DNA of 8,251 bases, taken from the NCBI GenBank assembly GCA_003134755.1, contig PLCK01000193.1, forward strand, positions 1,270 to 9,520, written 5' to 3'. The stretch is from Actinomycetota bacterium. GTDB taxonomy: Bacteria > Actinomycetota > Actinomycetes > Acidothermales > Acidothermaceae. Position numbers and translations under genes: made by a program. The notes beneath the pieces are model-generated. The model made no database searches and was not told where the DNA came from. It saw nothing but the letters and a program-made list of their open reading frames with translations. Every line of letters begins with the position of its first letter. Position 1 is the stretch's first letter. Below, one piece after another: positions 1 through 5,782 of this stretch.

Positions 1-546
1 GACCCCGACGTCATCCTCGTCGGTGAGATCCGTGACGCGGAGACCGCGCACATCGCCGTCCAGTCGGCGTTGTCAGGGCATTTCGTCCTTTCGTCCTTGC
101 ACGCGACCGACGCCAGCGCTGCCCTGCTCCGTGTTCTCGACATGAACATTGAGCCGTTCGTCGTCGCTTCATCGGTCATTGCTGTTCTGAGCCAGCGGCT
201 CGTCCGCAGGATCTGCGAGCAGTGCCGCCAGCCGTACCTGCCGACCGACGCCGAACTCGACTTCTTCCGCGATGGCGGCGGTGTCCAGCCGTTGAACGGT
301 TTCTGGCACGGCGCGGGTTGCACGTTCTGTTCACAGACCGGCTATCAGGATCGCATCGGTGTCTACGAGTTGCTCCGGCTGTCGCCGGAGATGAAGGCCC
401 TCGTACCGAACAAGCCGACGTACGAGCAGATCCGCACGCTGGCCCAGGCCGGCGGCATGCGCACGTTGCGGCAGGAAGCCGTCCGGCTGGTAGCCGAGGG
501 CGTCACGACCGTGTCCGAGGTCCTCCGCAGCATCTACATGCTCTGA
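1..546 (+). CDS. pilB: Type IV pilus extension ATPase PilB (GspE family), C-terminal part only
   Basis: This is the last 181 codons of a secretion ATPase of the PilB/GspE family; the gene starts left of the window. The first codons read DPDVILVGEIRD, the Walker B region. They are followed by the His box (SGHFVLSSLHATD). A tetracysteine zinc-binding module then follows, with codons at about 214 and 223 (CEQC) and 319 and 328 (CTFC). The tail EGVTTVSEVLRSIYML is typical of PilB. The zinc module and adjacent pilC argue for an assembly ATPase rather than a PilT retraction ATPase. The family is a cytoplasmic hexamer that hydrolyses ATP to drive pilin addition through PilC. The stop lies 7 bases before pilC, so the two are probably co-transcribed. 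A T2SS GspE is the alternative, but the pilin and pilT genes nearby make T4P much more likely. Confidence 0.95.
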   Translation, partial: DPDVILVGEIRDAETAHIAVQSALSGHFVLSSLHATDASAALLRVLDMNIEPFVVASSVIAVLSQRLVRRICEQCRQPYLPTDAELDFFRDGGGVQPLNGFWHGAGCTFCSQTGYQDRIGVYELLRLSPEMKALVPNKPTYEQIRTLAQAGGMRTLRQEAVRLVAEGVTTVSEVLRSIYML

Positions 547-553
547 GCTGCTG

Positions 554-1660
554 ATGAAACTTCGCGCATCCCGCAATCCGGACGAGCCGCAGACGCTCAA
601 GCGTGAGCTCATGCCCAAGCGCGTCGGTCCCAAGGACCTCATGCAGTTCTCGCGGCAGCTGGCTGCGTTCGTGCGGGCCGGGATCCCGATCCTCGAGGGT
701 CTCGCGCTGCTCGAGCAGGACACTCCGAACGCGACCATGAAGGCCACGCTGCTCGCGATGGCCGACTCGTTGCGCCGCGGCGAGCCGTTCTCGGCTGCAC
801 TGGAACATCATCCGAAGGTCTTCCCGAACGCCTACCGCAGCATGCTGCGATCGGCCGAGCTGACCGGCAACCTCGACAGCGTCCTTGACCGGGTGTCGCA
901 CTACCTCGAACGGGACGTCGAGACGCGCAGCAAGATCAAGGCGGCGCTGGTCTATCCGGCCATCATCATGACCATGTCGGTCGGCGTCGTGGTTCTGCTG
1001 ACTACGTTCGTGCTGCCGAAATTCAAGACCTTCTTCGTGTCCTTCCATCAGAAACTGCCGCTGCCGACGCGGATGCTGCTCAACGCGGCGAAGTTCTTCG
1101 AGACGTTCTGGTGGGCGATTGCGCTCGGGTTCGTCCTGCTCGCTGTCGCGGCCGCGTTGGGGTTGCGCGACAAGCGCGGGAGGATCAGGTTCGACCGCTT
1201 CGTGCTCACCCTGCCGCTCCTCGGGCAGACCCTGCGCTATGCGATGGTCGAACGCTTCTGCCGGATCTTGTCGTCGATGACGGCGGCAGGCGTCGCGCTG
1301 CCCGATGCTCTCGACGTCGCCGGTGCCGCGATGGGCAACCGGCACATCGCGCTCGCACTGAACGTTGCCCGCGACGACATGATGCAGGGCCAGGGCATCT
1401 CCGGGCCGCTGTCGCGCACGACTCTCTTTCCGCCGGCGGCGGTACAGATGTTGCGTGTCGGTGAGGACACCGGTCAGCTCGACAGTCAGCTCGAGGCCGC
1501 GGCGTCCTATTACGAGCGTGAACTCGACTACAAGATCAAGAAGGTCGTCTCGCTGTTCGAGCCGGCCGTGCTCGTCTTCATGGGCCTCATCGTCGGCTTC
1601 GTCGCCGTCGCGCTGGTGTCGGCGATGTACGGGATCTTCTCCCGCGCCGGCGTGGGCTGA
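554..1660 (+). CDS. pilC: Type IV pilus inner-membrane platform protein PilC (GspF family)
   Basis: This 368-aa polytopic membrane protein is the cytoplasmic-membrane platform on which PilB acts during pilin assembly. Two T2SSF domains are visible, at about residues 29-153 and 232-354. The first includes FSRQLAAFVRAGIPILEGL and the second the parallel MVERFCRILSSMTAAGVAL. Hydrophobic segments lie near residues 133-155, 184-204 and 336-357; the repeated YPA/EPA turns precede the first and third. The protein is shorter than many PilC proteins (about 400 aa) because it lacks most of the usual N-terminal extension before the first domain. The ATG at 554 has only a weak ribosome binding site, and an in-frame ATG at 611 (residue 20) is a possible alternative start. 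It lies 7 bases after pilB and 2 bases before a minor pilin gene, consistent with one operon. Confidence 0.95.
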   Translation: MKLRASRNPDEPQTLKRELMPKRVGPKDLMQFSRQLAAFVRAGIPILEGLALLEQDTPNATMKATLLAMADSLRRGEPFSAALEHHPKVFPNAYRSMLRSAELTGNLDSVLDRVSHYLERDVETRSKIKAALVYPAIIMTMSVGVVVLLTTFVLPKFKTFFVSFHQKLPLPTRMLLNAAKFFETFWWAIALGFVLLAVAAALGLRDKRGRIRFDRFVLTLPLLGQTLRYAMVERFCRILSSMTAAGVALPDALDVAGAAMGNRHIALALNVARDDMMQGQGISGPLSRTTLFPPAAVQMLRVGEDTGQLDSQLEAAASYYERELDYKIKKVVSLFEPAVLVFMGLIVGFVAVALVSAMYGIFSRAGVG

Positions 1661-1662
1661 CC

Positions 1663-2079
1663 ATGCCTCGTACGCCGGCAACTGTGCACGCCGCCGACGA
1701 TGGCGCGACGCTGATCGAGCTGCTCATGACAGTCGCGATCCTAGGGATCGCGTTCGCCGCACTGGTCGGTGGCATGTTCACGTTCAGCTTCGCGACCAGC
1801 CAGCACCAGCACCAGGCGGCCGGGGCCGAGTACATCAGGCAGTACGCCGAGGCAGTTGCAGGGACGGCGTACGTGGCGTGTGCGACCGCGGCGACCTATG
1901 TGCCGGCGACGTTCGCCGTACCGGTCGGCTGGGTTGCGGCTCCGATGGTCGTGACGTACTGGAACGGTGCCACATTCGTCGCGGTCTGCCCGCCCGACGG
2001 CGGCTTGCAACGCGTGCATCTTTCACTGTCCGACGTCCGCGACAGCGAATCGATCGACATCGTCAAGCGGGCGCCATGA
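1663..2079 (+). CDS. Minor prepilin, PilV/GspI-like
   Basis: This 138-aa protein has a class III (prepilin) signal. A short polar leader ends at Gly14, the expected prepilin peptidase site, followed by A-T-L-I-E, placing the conserved glutamate at +5 (Glu19). A hydrophobic helix runs to about residue 40. The rest is a small globular domain with two cysteines (C73, C109) that could form a disulfide. The ending SDVRDSESIDIVKR and the position as first of three minor pilin genes resemble PilV/GspI, but that family assignment is inferred from order and style, not a search. The ATG is 2 bases after the pilC stop. The stop overlaps the next start as ATGA, which suggests translational coupling. Its likely role is in priming and capping the pilus. 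Confidence 0.9.
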   Translation: MPRTPATVHAADDGATLIELLMTVAILGIAFAALVGGMFTFSFATSQHQHQAAGAEYIRQYAEAVAGTAYVACATAATYVPATFAVPVGWVAAPMVVTYWNGATFVAVCPPDGGLQRVHLSLSDVRDSESIDIVKRAP

Positions 2080-2624
2080 GTTCGCGCCCAGCTGACGATC
2101 AGGGCTTTACCTTGATGGAGCTCCTTGTTGTCATCGCGATCCTTGCCATCGTCATGCCGGTGCTCGCCGCCGCCTTCGCGCTCGGCTACAAGACGACGAC
2201 AGCCTCGACGGCCGAGCTCGCGGCGTCGCACAACCGGCAGCTGATTGCGGCGTATCTCACCGAGGACGTGCAGTCGGCAGTCACCGCCGAGGACGCCACC
2301 TCTGCCGACACGACCACCTGCATGGTTGCGGGCGACACTCTCGTTGGTCGGGTGAAATGGTCGGACGTCGACATCGCGGGCTCGACCGCACGCGCCGTGA
2401 CCTATGTCCTGGCGACGATCGGCGGCGAGCGGCAACTCATTCGCCGTTCGTGTGTCGCACTCGTGCGCAGCGACCTAGTCCTCGTGCACGGCGCTGTCTC
2501 GTCGACGTTCGCTTGCCTATCTGCTGGCTACACGGCAGTTTCTTGCACCACGTTTGCGGTCGTGCGACTCACCGCGACCGACATTGCCGGCAGTTTCGCC
2601 GTGACTGGGATGGCCCGATCGTGA
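2076..2624 (+). CDS. Minor prepilin, PilW/GspJ-like
   Basis: This 182-aa protein has a clear prepilin signal: nine residues of polar leader, Gly10, then F-T-L-M-E with Glu at +5 (Glu15). A hydrophobic helix runs to about residue 37. The polar region AAYLTEDVQSAVTAED resembles the segment after the helix in GspJ/PilW proteins. Four cysteines (C82, C126, C147, C157) could form two disulfides in the exported domain. The start is fixed by the ATGA overlap with the upstream minor pilin and by the short leader. The reading frame stays open upstream to about 1455, but that extension would bury the signal peptide and overlap pilC. The stop overlaps the GTG of the next gene (GTGA). It is expected to join its neighbours in a pilus-initiating tip complex. 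Confidence 0.9.
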   Translation: MSSRPADDQGFTLMELLVVIAILAIVMPVLAAAFALGYKTTTASTAELAASHNRQLIAAYLTEDVQSAVTAEDATSADTTTCMVAGDTLVGRVKWSDVDIAGSTARAVTYVLATIGGERQLIRRSCVALVRSDLVLVHGAVSSTFACLSAGYTAVSCTTFAVVRLTATDIAGSFAVTGMARS

Positions 2625-4684
2625 GCGGCTGGATCGGGCAGCTGCGGCGGGCGCGACGCGACGACGCCGAGGAAGGGTCGGCGCTGGTCATCGCCTTGCT
2701 CTTTCTCGCAGTATTCGGGCTGTTGGTCGGCGGAATTCTGAGCCTCACTCAGGCAAACCTGAAGACAACCGGCGCGATCCGTGCGCGCGCGAGCAACGAC
2801 TACACCGGAGCGGCAGCAGTCGACGGTGCCGTCAACTACGCCCGAAACGTGGCCGCGGTCGGCGGGAGCGCCTACGACCAGACCTGTTTCTCGTTGCCTG
2901 CCGCGACAGTCAACGCCAACACGCAGGTCGACGTGAGGTGCACCGGACGCGCGGGTTCAGGCACCTCGACCTCCCCGTTCCCCGCCAGCGCAAGTCAGCC
3001 GTCGCAAGCGATCCTTGGCACATCGGTGGCCGCGAACGCCGACGGTCTCGTCGTCGCGGCCGCGACGTCGGCACGCCTGCAGGGTCCGGTTGCGATCGCA
3101 CACACGCTCAACGTCGGTCTCGCATCGACAGTGACGGCGACGCCGGCCGCATCGTCGCCCGTGACCGCGCAGACGTGTGCGATTACCGGCACGGTCACGC
3201 CAGCCCCGAACTGTGCATCGATCACGGTGCCGACCGATCCCGCGACCGACGCGACGTATCCGTTCAACAGCAGCTGGGTGCCCAATGTCGGCTACCCGGC
3301 GCCGGTCGCGAACATGCCCACATGCAACGGCAACAAGGTGGCGACTTTCAGCCCCGGCACCTACAGCAACCTGGTCGCGCTCGCAGGGGTCTTCAGCGGA
3401 TGCGCGGGCGGCGCCTTCTGGTTCCAGCCCGGCGTGTACTACTTCGATTTCCTCGACGCCGGTGCGGCCAGCCACGACTGGACATTGGCCGACGCCAACG
3501 CCGACATCGTCGGTGGCACTCCGTCGGCGAGCTGGAACCCGGCAACCTTTGTCGCGACCGCCGGCAATCTTGCGCCCTACCCGTCGAGCGACGCGACGAG
3601 CGCGACGTCGTCCTGTGACCCCACCCAGCAAGGGGTGCTGTTCGTCTTCGGAAACGACAGCCGGTTCACGCTCACGAACGGGCATGTCCAGCTGTGCGCG
3701 TACGCGGTCAGCGCGATCGCGCAGCACCTCGCGGTATGGAACCCGGGTGCGACGACAACTGCTATCGGATCGACTGTGCAACTGATCGCTGCCAACAACT
3801 CCACCGACGCTACCGCGGGGGGCGGCGTGGCCTGGACGAATCCCCAGAACGGCAGCGTGCTCGGATCGGGACTGCTCGCCAACGTGGTCGCCAACACCAC
3901 GCCGTCCACCCTGGCCGTGCAGGCGGGAAGCTGGACGATACCCGCGGGCGCGATACCGGCGTCCGCGACTATCACGTCGGTGTCGATGACCGTCTACGAC
4001 ACCCTCGGCGCGCTAGCCGGTACGGGTTTCGGAAAGTCGACGCTGAAGGTCACCCCTGGTGGAGGCGCGGCGACGACCGTGACCGTGAAGGACTGCACGC
4101 TCGGGTGCGCGAATCGTGCGTACGCCGTGAACCCGACGGTCGTCACCATCCCGGTGTCGACCGCGGCGCAGGTCAACGGCATGGCCATGTCGTACTCGGT
4201 CACCGGCGCGCCGTCACTGGCTGGCTGGATGGATGGCATCAGCGTGGCCGTCAACTACACCGCACCGCTGCGAGCGGCGTCGGGTGTTCTCACCAAGGCG
4301 CCGTATTCACCACTTGACGTGACGACCGATGCCGTCATCGCCGTGAACGGAGCGGTGGCGGCCAGGCCGATGCTGTCGATTCACGGCACGATCTACGCGC
4401 CGGCCACCCCCGTCAGCATCGTTCAGACCGGCGTGGCCAACGACGTCGTCGACCGCGGCATCGTAGCCCGCGACACCTATCTGGGTCTCAGCCTGCCGGC
4501 GGCCGCCTACACCGGGCCGCACATCTCGATTCCACAGCTGCTGACCACGACCTTGCCTCGTGACGTGCTGTTCACGGCGGTCATGGGCGGCGTCACGCTT
4601 TTGCGCTCTGAGGTGAAGTTCAGCGACGCGACCGGCCTGGTCGATGGCGCCGTCCCGAACGTGATCACGTGGGCCGAACCGTAG
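2621..4684 (+). CDS. Large PilX/GspK-like minor pilin with a 640-residue exported domain, candidate tip adhesin
   Basis: This 687-aa protein has a polar, arginine-rich leader, Gly19, and one hydrophobic segment (about residues 20-42, SALVIALLFLAVFGLL). The +5 position is Ile rather than Glu, as in PilX and GspK, the tip-type pilins. The rest is Ala/Thr/Val-rich, apparently all-beta, with ten cysteines (C89, C107, C186, C198, C235, C261, C332, C359, C492, C496). Residues 255-365 (GAFWFQPGVYYFDF, QGVLFVFGNDSRFTL) and 570-620 (HGTIYAPATPVSI) look like beta-helix-type repeats seen in other actinobacterial PilX_N proteins. Residues about 410-548 look like a separate beta-sandwich. The GTG start gives a GTGA overlap with the preceding gene and places the membrane segment near the N terminus; ORF sequence upstream to 2357 is only an open frame. 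An adhesive or tip role is inference from size and context. Confidence 0.85.
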   Translation: MSGWIGQLRRARRDDAEEGSALVIALLFLAVFGLLVGGILSLTQANLKTTGAIRARASNDYTGAAAVDGAVNYARNVAAVGGSAYDQTCFSLPAATVNANTQVDVRCTGRAGSGTSTSPFPASASQPSQAILGTSVAANADGLVVAAATSARLQGPVAIAHTLNVGLASTVTATPAASSPVTAQTCAITGTVTPAPNCASITVPTDPATDATYPFNSSWVPNVGYPAPVANMPTCNGNKVATFSPGTYSNLVALAGVFSGCAGGAFWFQPGVYYFDFLDAGAASHDWTLADANADIVGGTPSASWNPATFVATAGNLAPYPSSDATSATSSCDPTQQGVLFVFGNDSRFTLTNGHVQLCAYAVSAIAQHLAVWNPGATTTAIGSTVQLIAANNSTDATAGGGVAWTNPQNGSVLGSGLLANVVANTTPSTLAVQAGSWTIPAGAIPASATITSVSMTVYDTLGALAGTGFGKSTLKVTPGGGAATTVTVKDCTLGCANRAYAVNPTVVTIPVSTAAQVNGMAMSYSVTGAPSLAGWMDGISVAVNYTAPLRAASGVLTKAPYSPLDVTTDAVIAVNGAVAARPMLSIHGTIYAPATPVSIVQTGVANDVVDRGIVARDTYLGLSLPAAAYTGPHISIPQLLTTTLPRDVLFTAVMGGVTLLRSEVKFSDATGLVDGAVPNVITWAEP

Positions 4685-4767
4685 CCGGCGGATTCACCCC
4701 CTCAGCCCTGGCGAACTGGCGGAAAGAAGTTCTTGGATCACCCGCGGGTCGGCCGATCACATAAGCA

Positions 4768-4795
4768 GGACCGCATGACTCGATGGTCATCGGCC
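4768..4795 (+). promoter_or_regulatory. Hairpin in the pilA-1 5' leader
   Basis: ATGAC (4775-4779) pairs with GTCAT (4786-4790) around a six-base loop. The stem continues with CCG/CGG and GG/CC across single bulged bases, giving about ten pairs. It ends 11 bases before the Shine-Dalgarno run. The right arm can instead pair upstream, since GGCCGAT (4751-4757) complements ATCGGCC (4789-4795) perfectly, so the two folds exclude each other. The function is unknown. Confidence 0.4.
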
Positions 4796-4805
4796 ACCGT
4801 CACCA

Positions 4806-4815
4806 GAGAGAAGGA
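4806..4815 (+). promoter_or_regulatory. Ribosome binding site of pilA-1
   Basis: The purine run GAGAGAAGGA ends 3 bases before the ATG at 4819, far stronger than the sites of the upstream genes. It fixes the start at 4819 rather than the in-frame ATG at 4783, and it fits a highly translated major pilin. Confidence 0.75.
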
Positions 4816-4818
4816 CCC

Positions 4819-5175
4819 ATGCTCGCCAAGCTCAAGCAGAGGAAGCAGGACGACGGCTTCACACTCGTCGAGCTCCTCGTCGTCATCGCAATCCTCGGCA
4901 TCCTGGCCGGCATCGTCGTCTTCTCCGTCTCCGGCGTCGGTGACAAGGGACAGCAGGCTGCTTGCAAGACTGAGAAGTCGGTTCTGCAGACGGCCCAGGA
5001 GGCCTACTTCGCGGCTCCGGCCGGCGGCAACGGCAAGTATGCGGCCGCTGCTACCAACCTCGTTCCGTCCTTCTTGAACGCTGTGCCGACGTGGTACGCC
5101 ACGACGAGCGTCACGCCGTTCTCGAGCTACACGATCACGTTGACGGCCGCGGGCACGACCGCCGCCTGCACCTGA
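4819..5175 (+). CDS. pilA: Major type IV pilin, first tandem copy (PilA-1)
   Basis: This 118-aa prepilin has a 13-residue leader rich in Lys/Gln/Arg that ends in DDG. It continues FTLVE, with cleavage expected after Gly13 and Glu at +5 (Glu18). The hydrophobic assembly helix runs to about residue 38. The mature protein would be 105 residues, small for a pilin. Two cysteines, C49 at the end of the helix and C117 next to the C terminus, would enclose nearly the whole head domain in a single loop if bonded. The exported subunit polymerises into the pilus fibre. The neighbouring second copy is about 75% identical by eye. The strong ribosome binding site, separate leader region and pilin sequence support a major structural role, although which copy dominates cannot be told from sequence. 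Confidence 0.93.
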   Translation: MLAKLKQRKQDDGFTLVELLVVIAILGILAGIVVFSVSGVGDKGQQAACKTEKSVLQTAQEAYFAAPAGGNGKYAAAATNLVPSFLNAVPTWYATTSVTPFSSYTITLTAAGTTAACT

Positions 5176-5194
5176 TCCTGCTGTTAGTTCTTCC

Positions 5195-5228
5195 GATGGG
5201 GCTCGGTCCGCCAGGGCCGGGCCCCATC
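5195..5228 (+). terminator. Strong hairpin between the two pilA genes (terminator or mRNA-processing structure)
   Basis: Bases 5195-5209 pair with 5214-5228 as a continuous 15-bp stem with two G-T (G-U) wobbles and the four-base loop GCCA. It starts 19 bases after the pilA-1 stop. No T run follows, which is common for actinobacterial terminators. It could end part of the transcription, so that pilA-1 exceeds pilA-2, or protect the pilA-1 message from 3' decay. Its existence as a stem is directly visible; the function is inferred. Confidence 0.7.
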
Positions 5229-5271
5229 CGCAGCTAGCAAGACCCGCCCCCCACATCTGCCCTATCGCAAC

Positions 5272-5279
5272 GAGAAGGA
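5272..5279 (+). promoter_or_regulatory. Ribosome binding site of pilA-2
   Basis: GAGAAGGA ends 5 bases before the ATG at 5285 and closely resembles the pilA-1 site, indicating strong independent translation of the second pilin. Confidence 0.75.
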
Positions 5280-5284
5280 TTCTC

Positions 5285-5635
5285 ATGCTGGTCAGCCTCA
5301 AGCAGCGCAAGCACGACGACGGCTTCACCCTCGTCGAGCTTCTTGTCGTCATTGCGATCCTGGGCATTCTGGCCGGCATCGCGGTCTTCTCCGTCTCCGG
5401 TGTCGGCGACAAGGGCCAGTCCTCCGCGTGCAAGACCGAGAAGACTGTGCTCGGCACCGCACAGGAGGCGTACTTCGCGTCGCCCACTGCCGGCAACGGC
5501 CAGTACGCGGCCAATGCTGGAGTTCTGGTGCCGATCTTCCTGAACACCGCGCCGACGTGGTACACCACGACCGGCACAGGCACGGCGTACACCATCGGCC
5601 TCACTGCGGCTGGCACGACTGCCGGCTGCTCCTGA
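5285..5635 (+). CDS. pilA: Major type IV pilin, second tandem copy (PilA-2)
   Basis: This 116-aa prepilin is a paralogue of the gene just upstream. It has the same 13-residue leader length, the same Gly13 then FTLVE junction (Glu18), and an assembly helix that differs at one position. The predicted mature length is 103 residues. The paired cysteines are kept at C49 and C115. Differences cluster in the head: residues 66-82, and the loop after TWYTTT, where this copy is two residues shorter. The DNA of the near-identical helix region carries many synonymous changes, so the duplication is not recent and the helix has been under purifying selection. It may be a co-pilin, an alternative pilin, or a subunit for a different condition. 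A terminator-like hairpin follows at 5640. Confidence 0.93.
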   Translation: MLVSLKQRKHDDGFTLVELLVVIAILGILAGIAVFSVSGVGDKGQSSACKTEKTVLGTAQEAYFASPTAGNGQYAANAGVLVPIFLNTAPTWYTTTGTGTAYTIGLTAAGTTAGCS

Positions 5636-5639
5636 GCCC

Positions 5640-5670
5640 GACGGCGCACCCGCCCTCGCCGTCCTTCTTC
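5640..5670 (+). terminator. Terminator-like hairpin after pilA-2
   Basis: GACGGCG (5640-5646) and CGCCGTC (5657-5663) form a perfect 7-bp stem with a ten-base loop, followed directly by the pyrimidine tail CTTCTTC. It starts 5 bases after the pilA-2 stop, the expected place for the end of the pilin transcript. Confidence 0.6.
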
Positions 5671-5731
5671 GTGATCATGCAGTTGGTGTCTCGACGCGCG
5701 AGCGCGCCCCGACACCAACTGCATGATCACG
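5670..5731. repeat. Perfect 21-bp inverted repeat at the convergent pilA-2/pilT junction
   Basis: The left arm 5670-5690 and right arm 5711-5731 are exact reverse complements; each arm contains TGATCATGCAGTTGG or its complement. The 20-base spacer is GC-rich and can itself fold (GCGC-GAGC-GCGC, 5696-5707). The arms are A/T-richer than the surrounding DNA. The position between converging genes suits a two-way terminator, and it is the only stem near the pilT 3' end. It could also be a copy of a dispersed palindromic element. No coding capacity, transposase or flanking target duplication is visible. Confidence 0.85.
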
Positions 5732-5782
5732 CAAGAGGTAGAGGCTGCAAAGGGTGAACGCGCGAGGGGTAGGGGCGAAGGG

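Larger units (their letters stand above)
4685..4818 (+). promoter_or_regulatory. Leader region of pilA-1 with candidate promoter and hairpins
   Basis: This 134-base gap separates the minor pilin operon from the major pilin genes and has no gene. It contains an 11-base palindrome AAGAAGTTCTT (4724-4734), two GATCAC copies 19 bases apart (4736-4741, 4755-4760), and CCCGCGGG (4741-4748). GCCGATCA (4752-4759) matches 7 of 8 positions of the FliA/WhiG-type -10 box GCCGATAA, but no TAAA -35 lies at the usual distance. A hairpin follows at 4768-4795. A pilA-specific promoter here is plausible because major pilin is needed in large excess; the exact elements are inference. Confidence 0.45.

Noticed and set aside
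503..1681. Long open frame on the - strand opposite pilC (392 codons)
   Set aside because: It is the shadow of pilC in GC-rich DNA. The product is low-complexity Arg/Glu/His-rich with no domain or start signal.
1455..2075. Upstream extension of the PilW/GspJ-like gene
   Set aside because: It would overlap pilC and the first minor pilin and would hide the prepilin leader. The product is Arg/Ser-rich out-of-frame sequence.
2357..2620. Upstream extension of the PilX-like gene
   Set aside because: It lies inside the preceding prepilin gene in another frame. The GTG at 2621 gives the overlap pattern of this operon and the proper position for the membrane helix.
4783..4818. ATG at 4783 as start of pilA-1
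   Set aside because: It would place the strong ribosome binding site inside the coding region and lengthen the leader beyond that of the paralogue. 4819 matches PilA-2 exactly.
4685..4818. c-di-GMP (GEMM) riboswitch upstream of pilA-1
   Set aside because: Such switches control pilin genes in some bacteria, but the conserved GEMM core segments are not present here.
5670..5731. Insertion sequence or CRISPR unit
   Set aside because: There is only one inverted pair, no transposase, no target duplication and no repeated spacer pattern.
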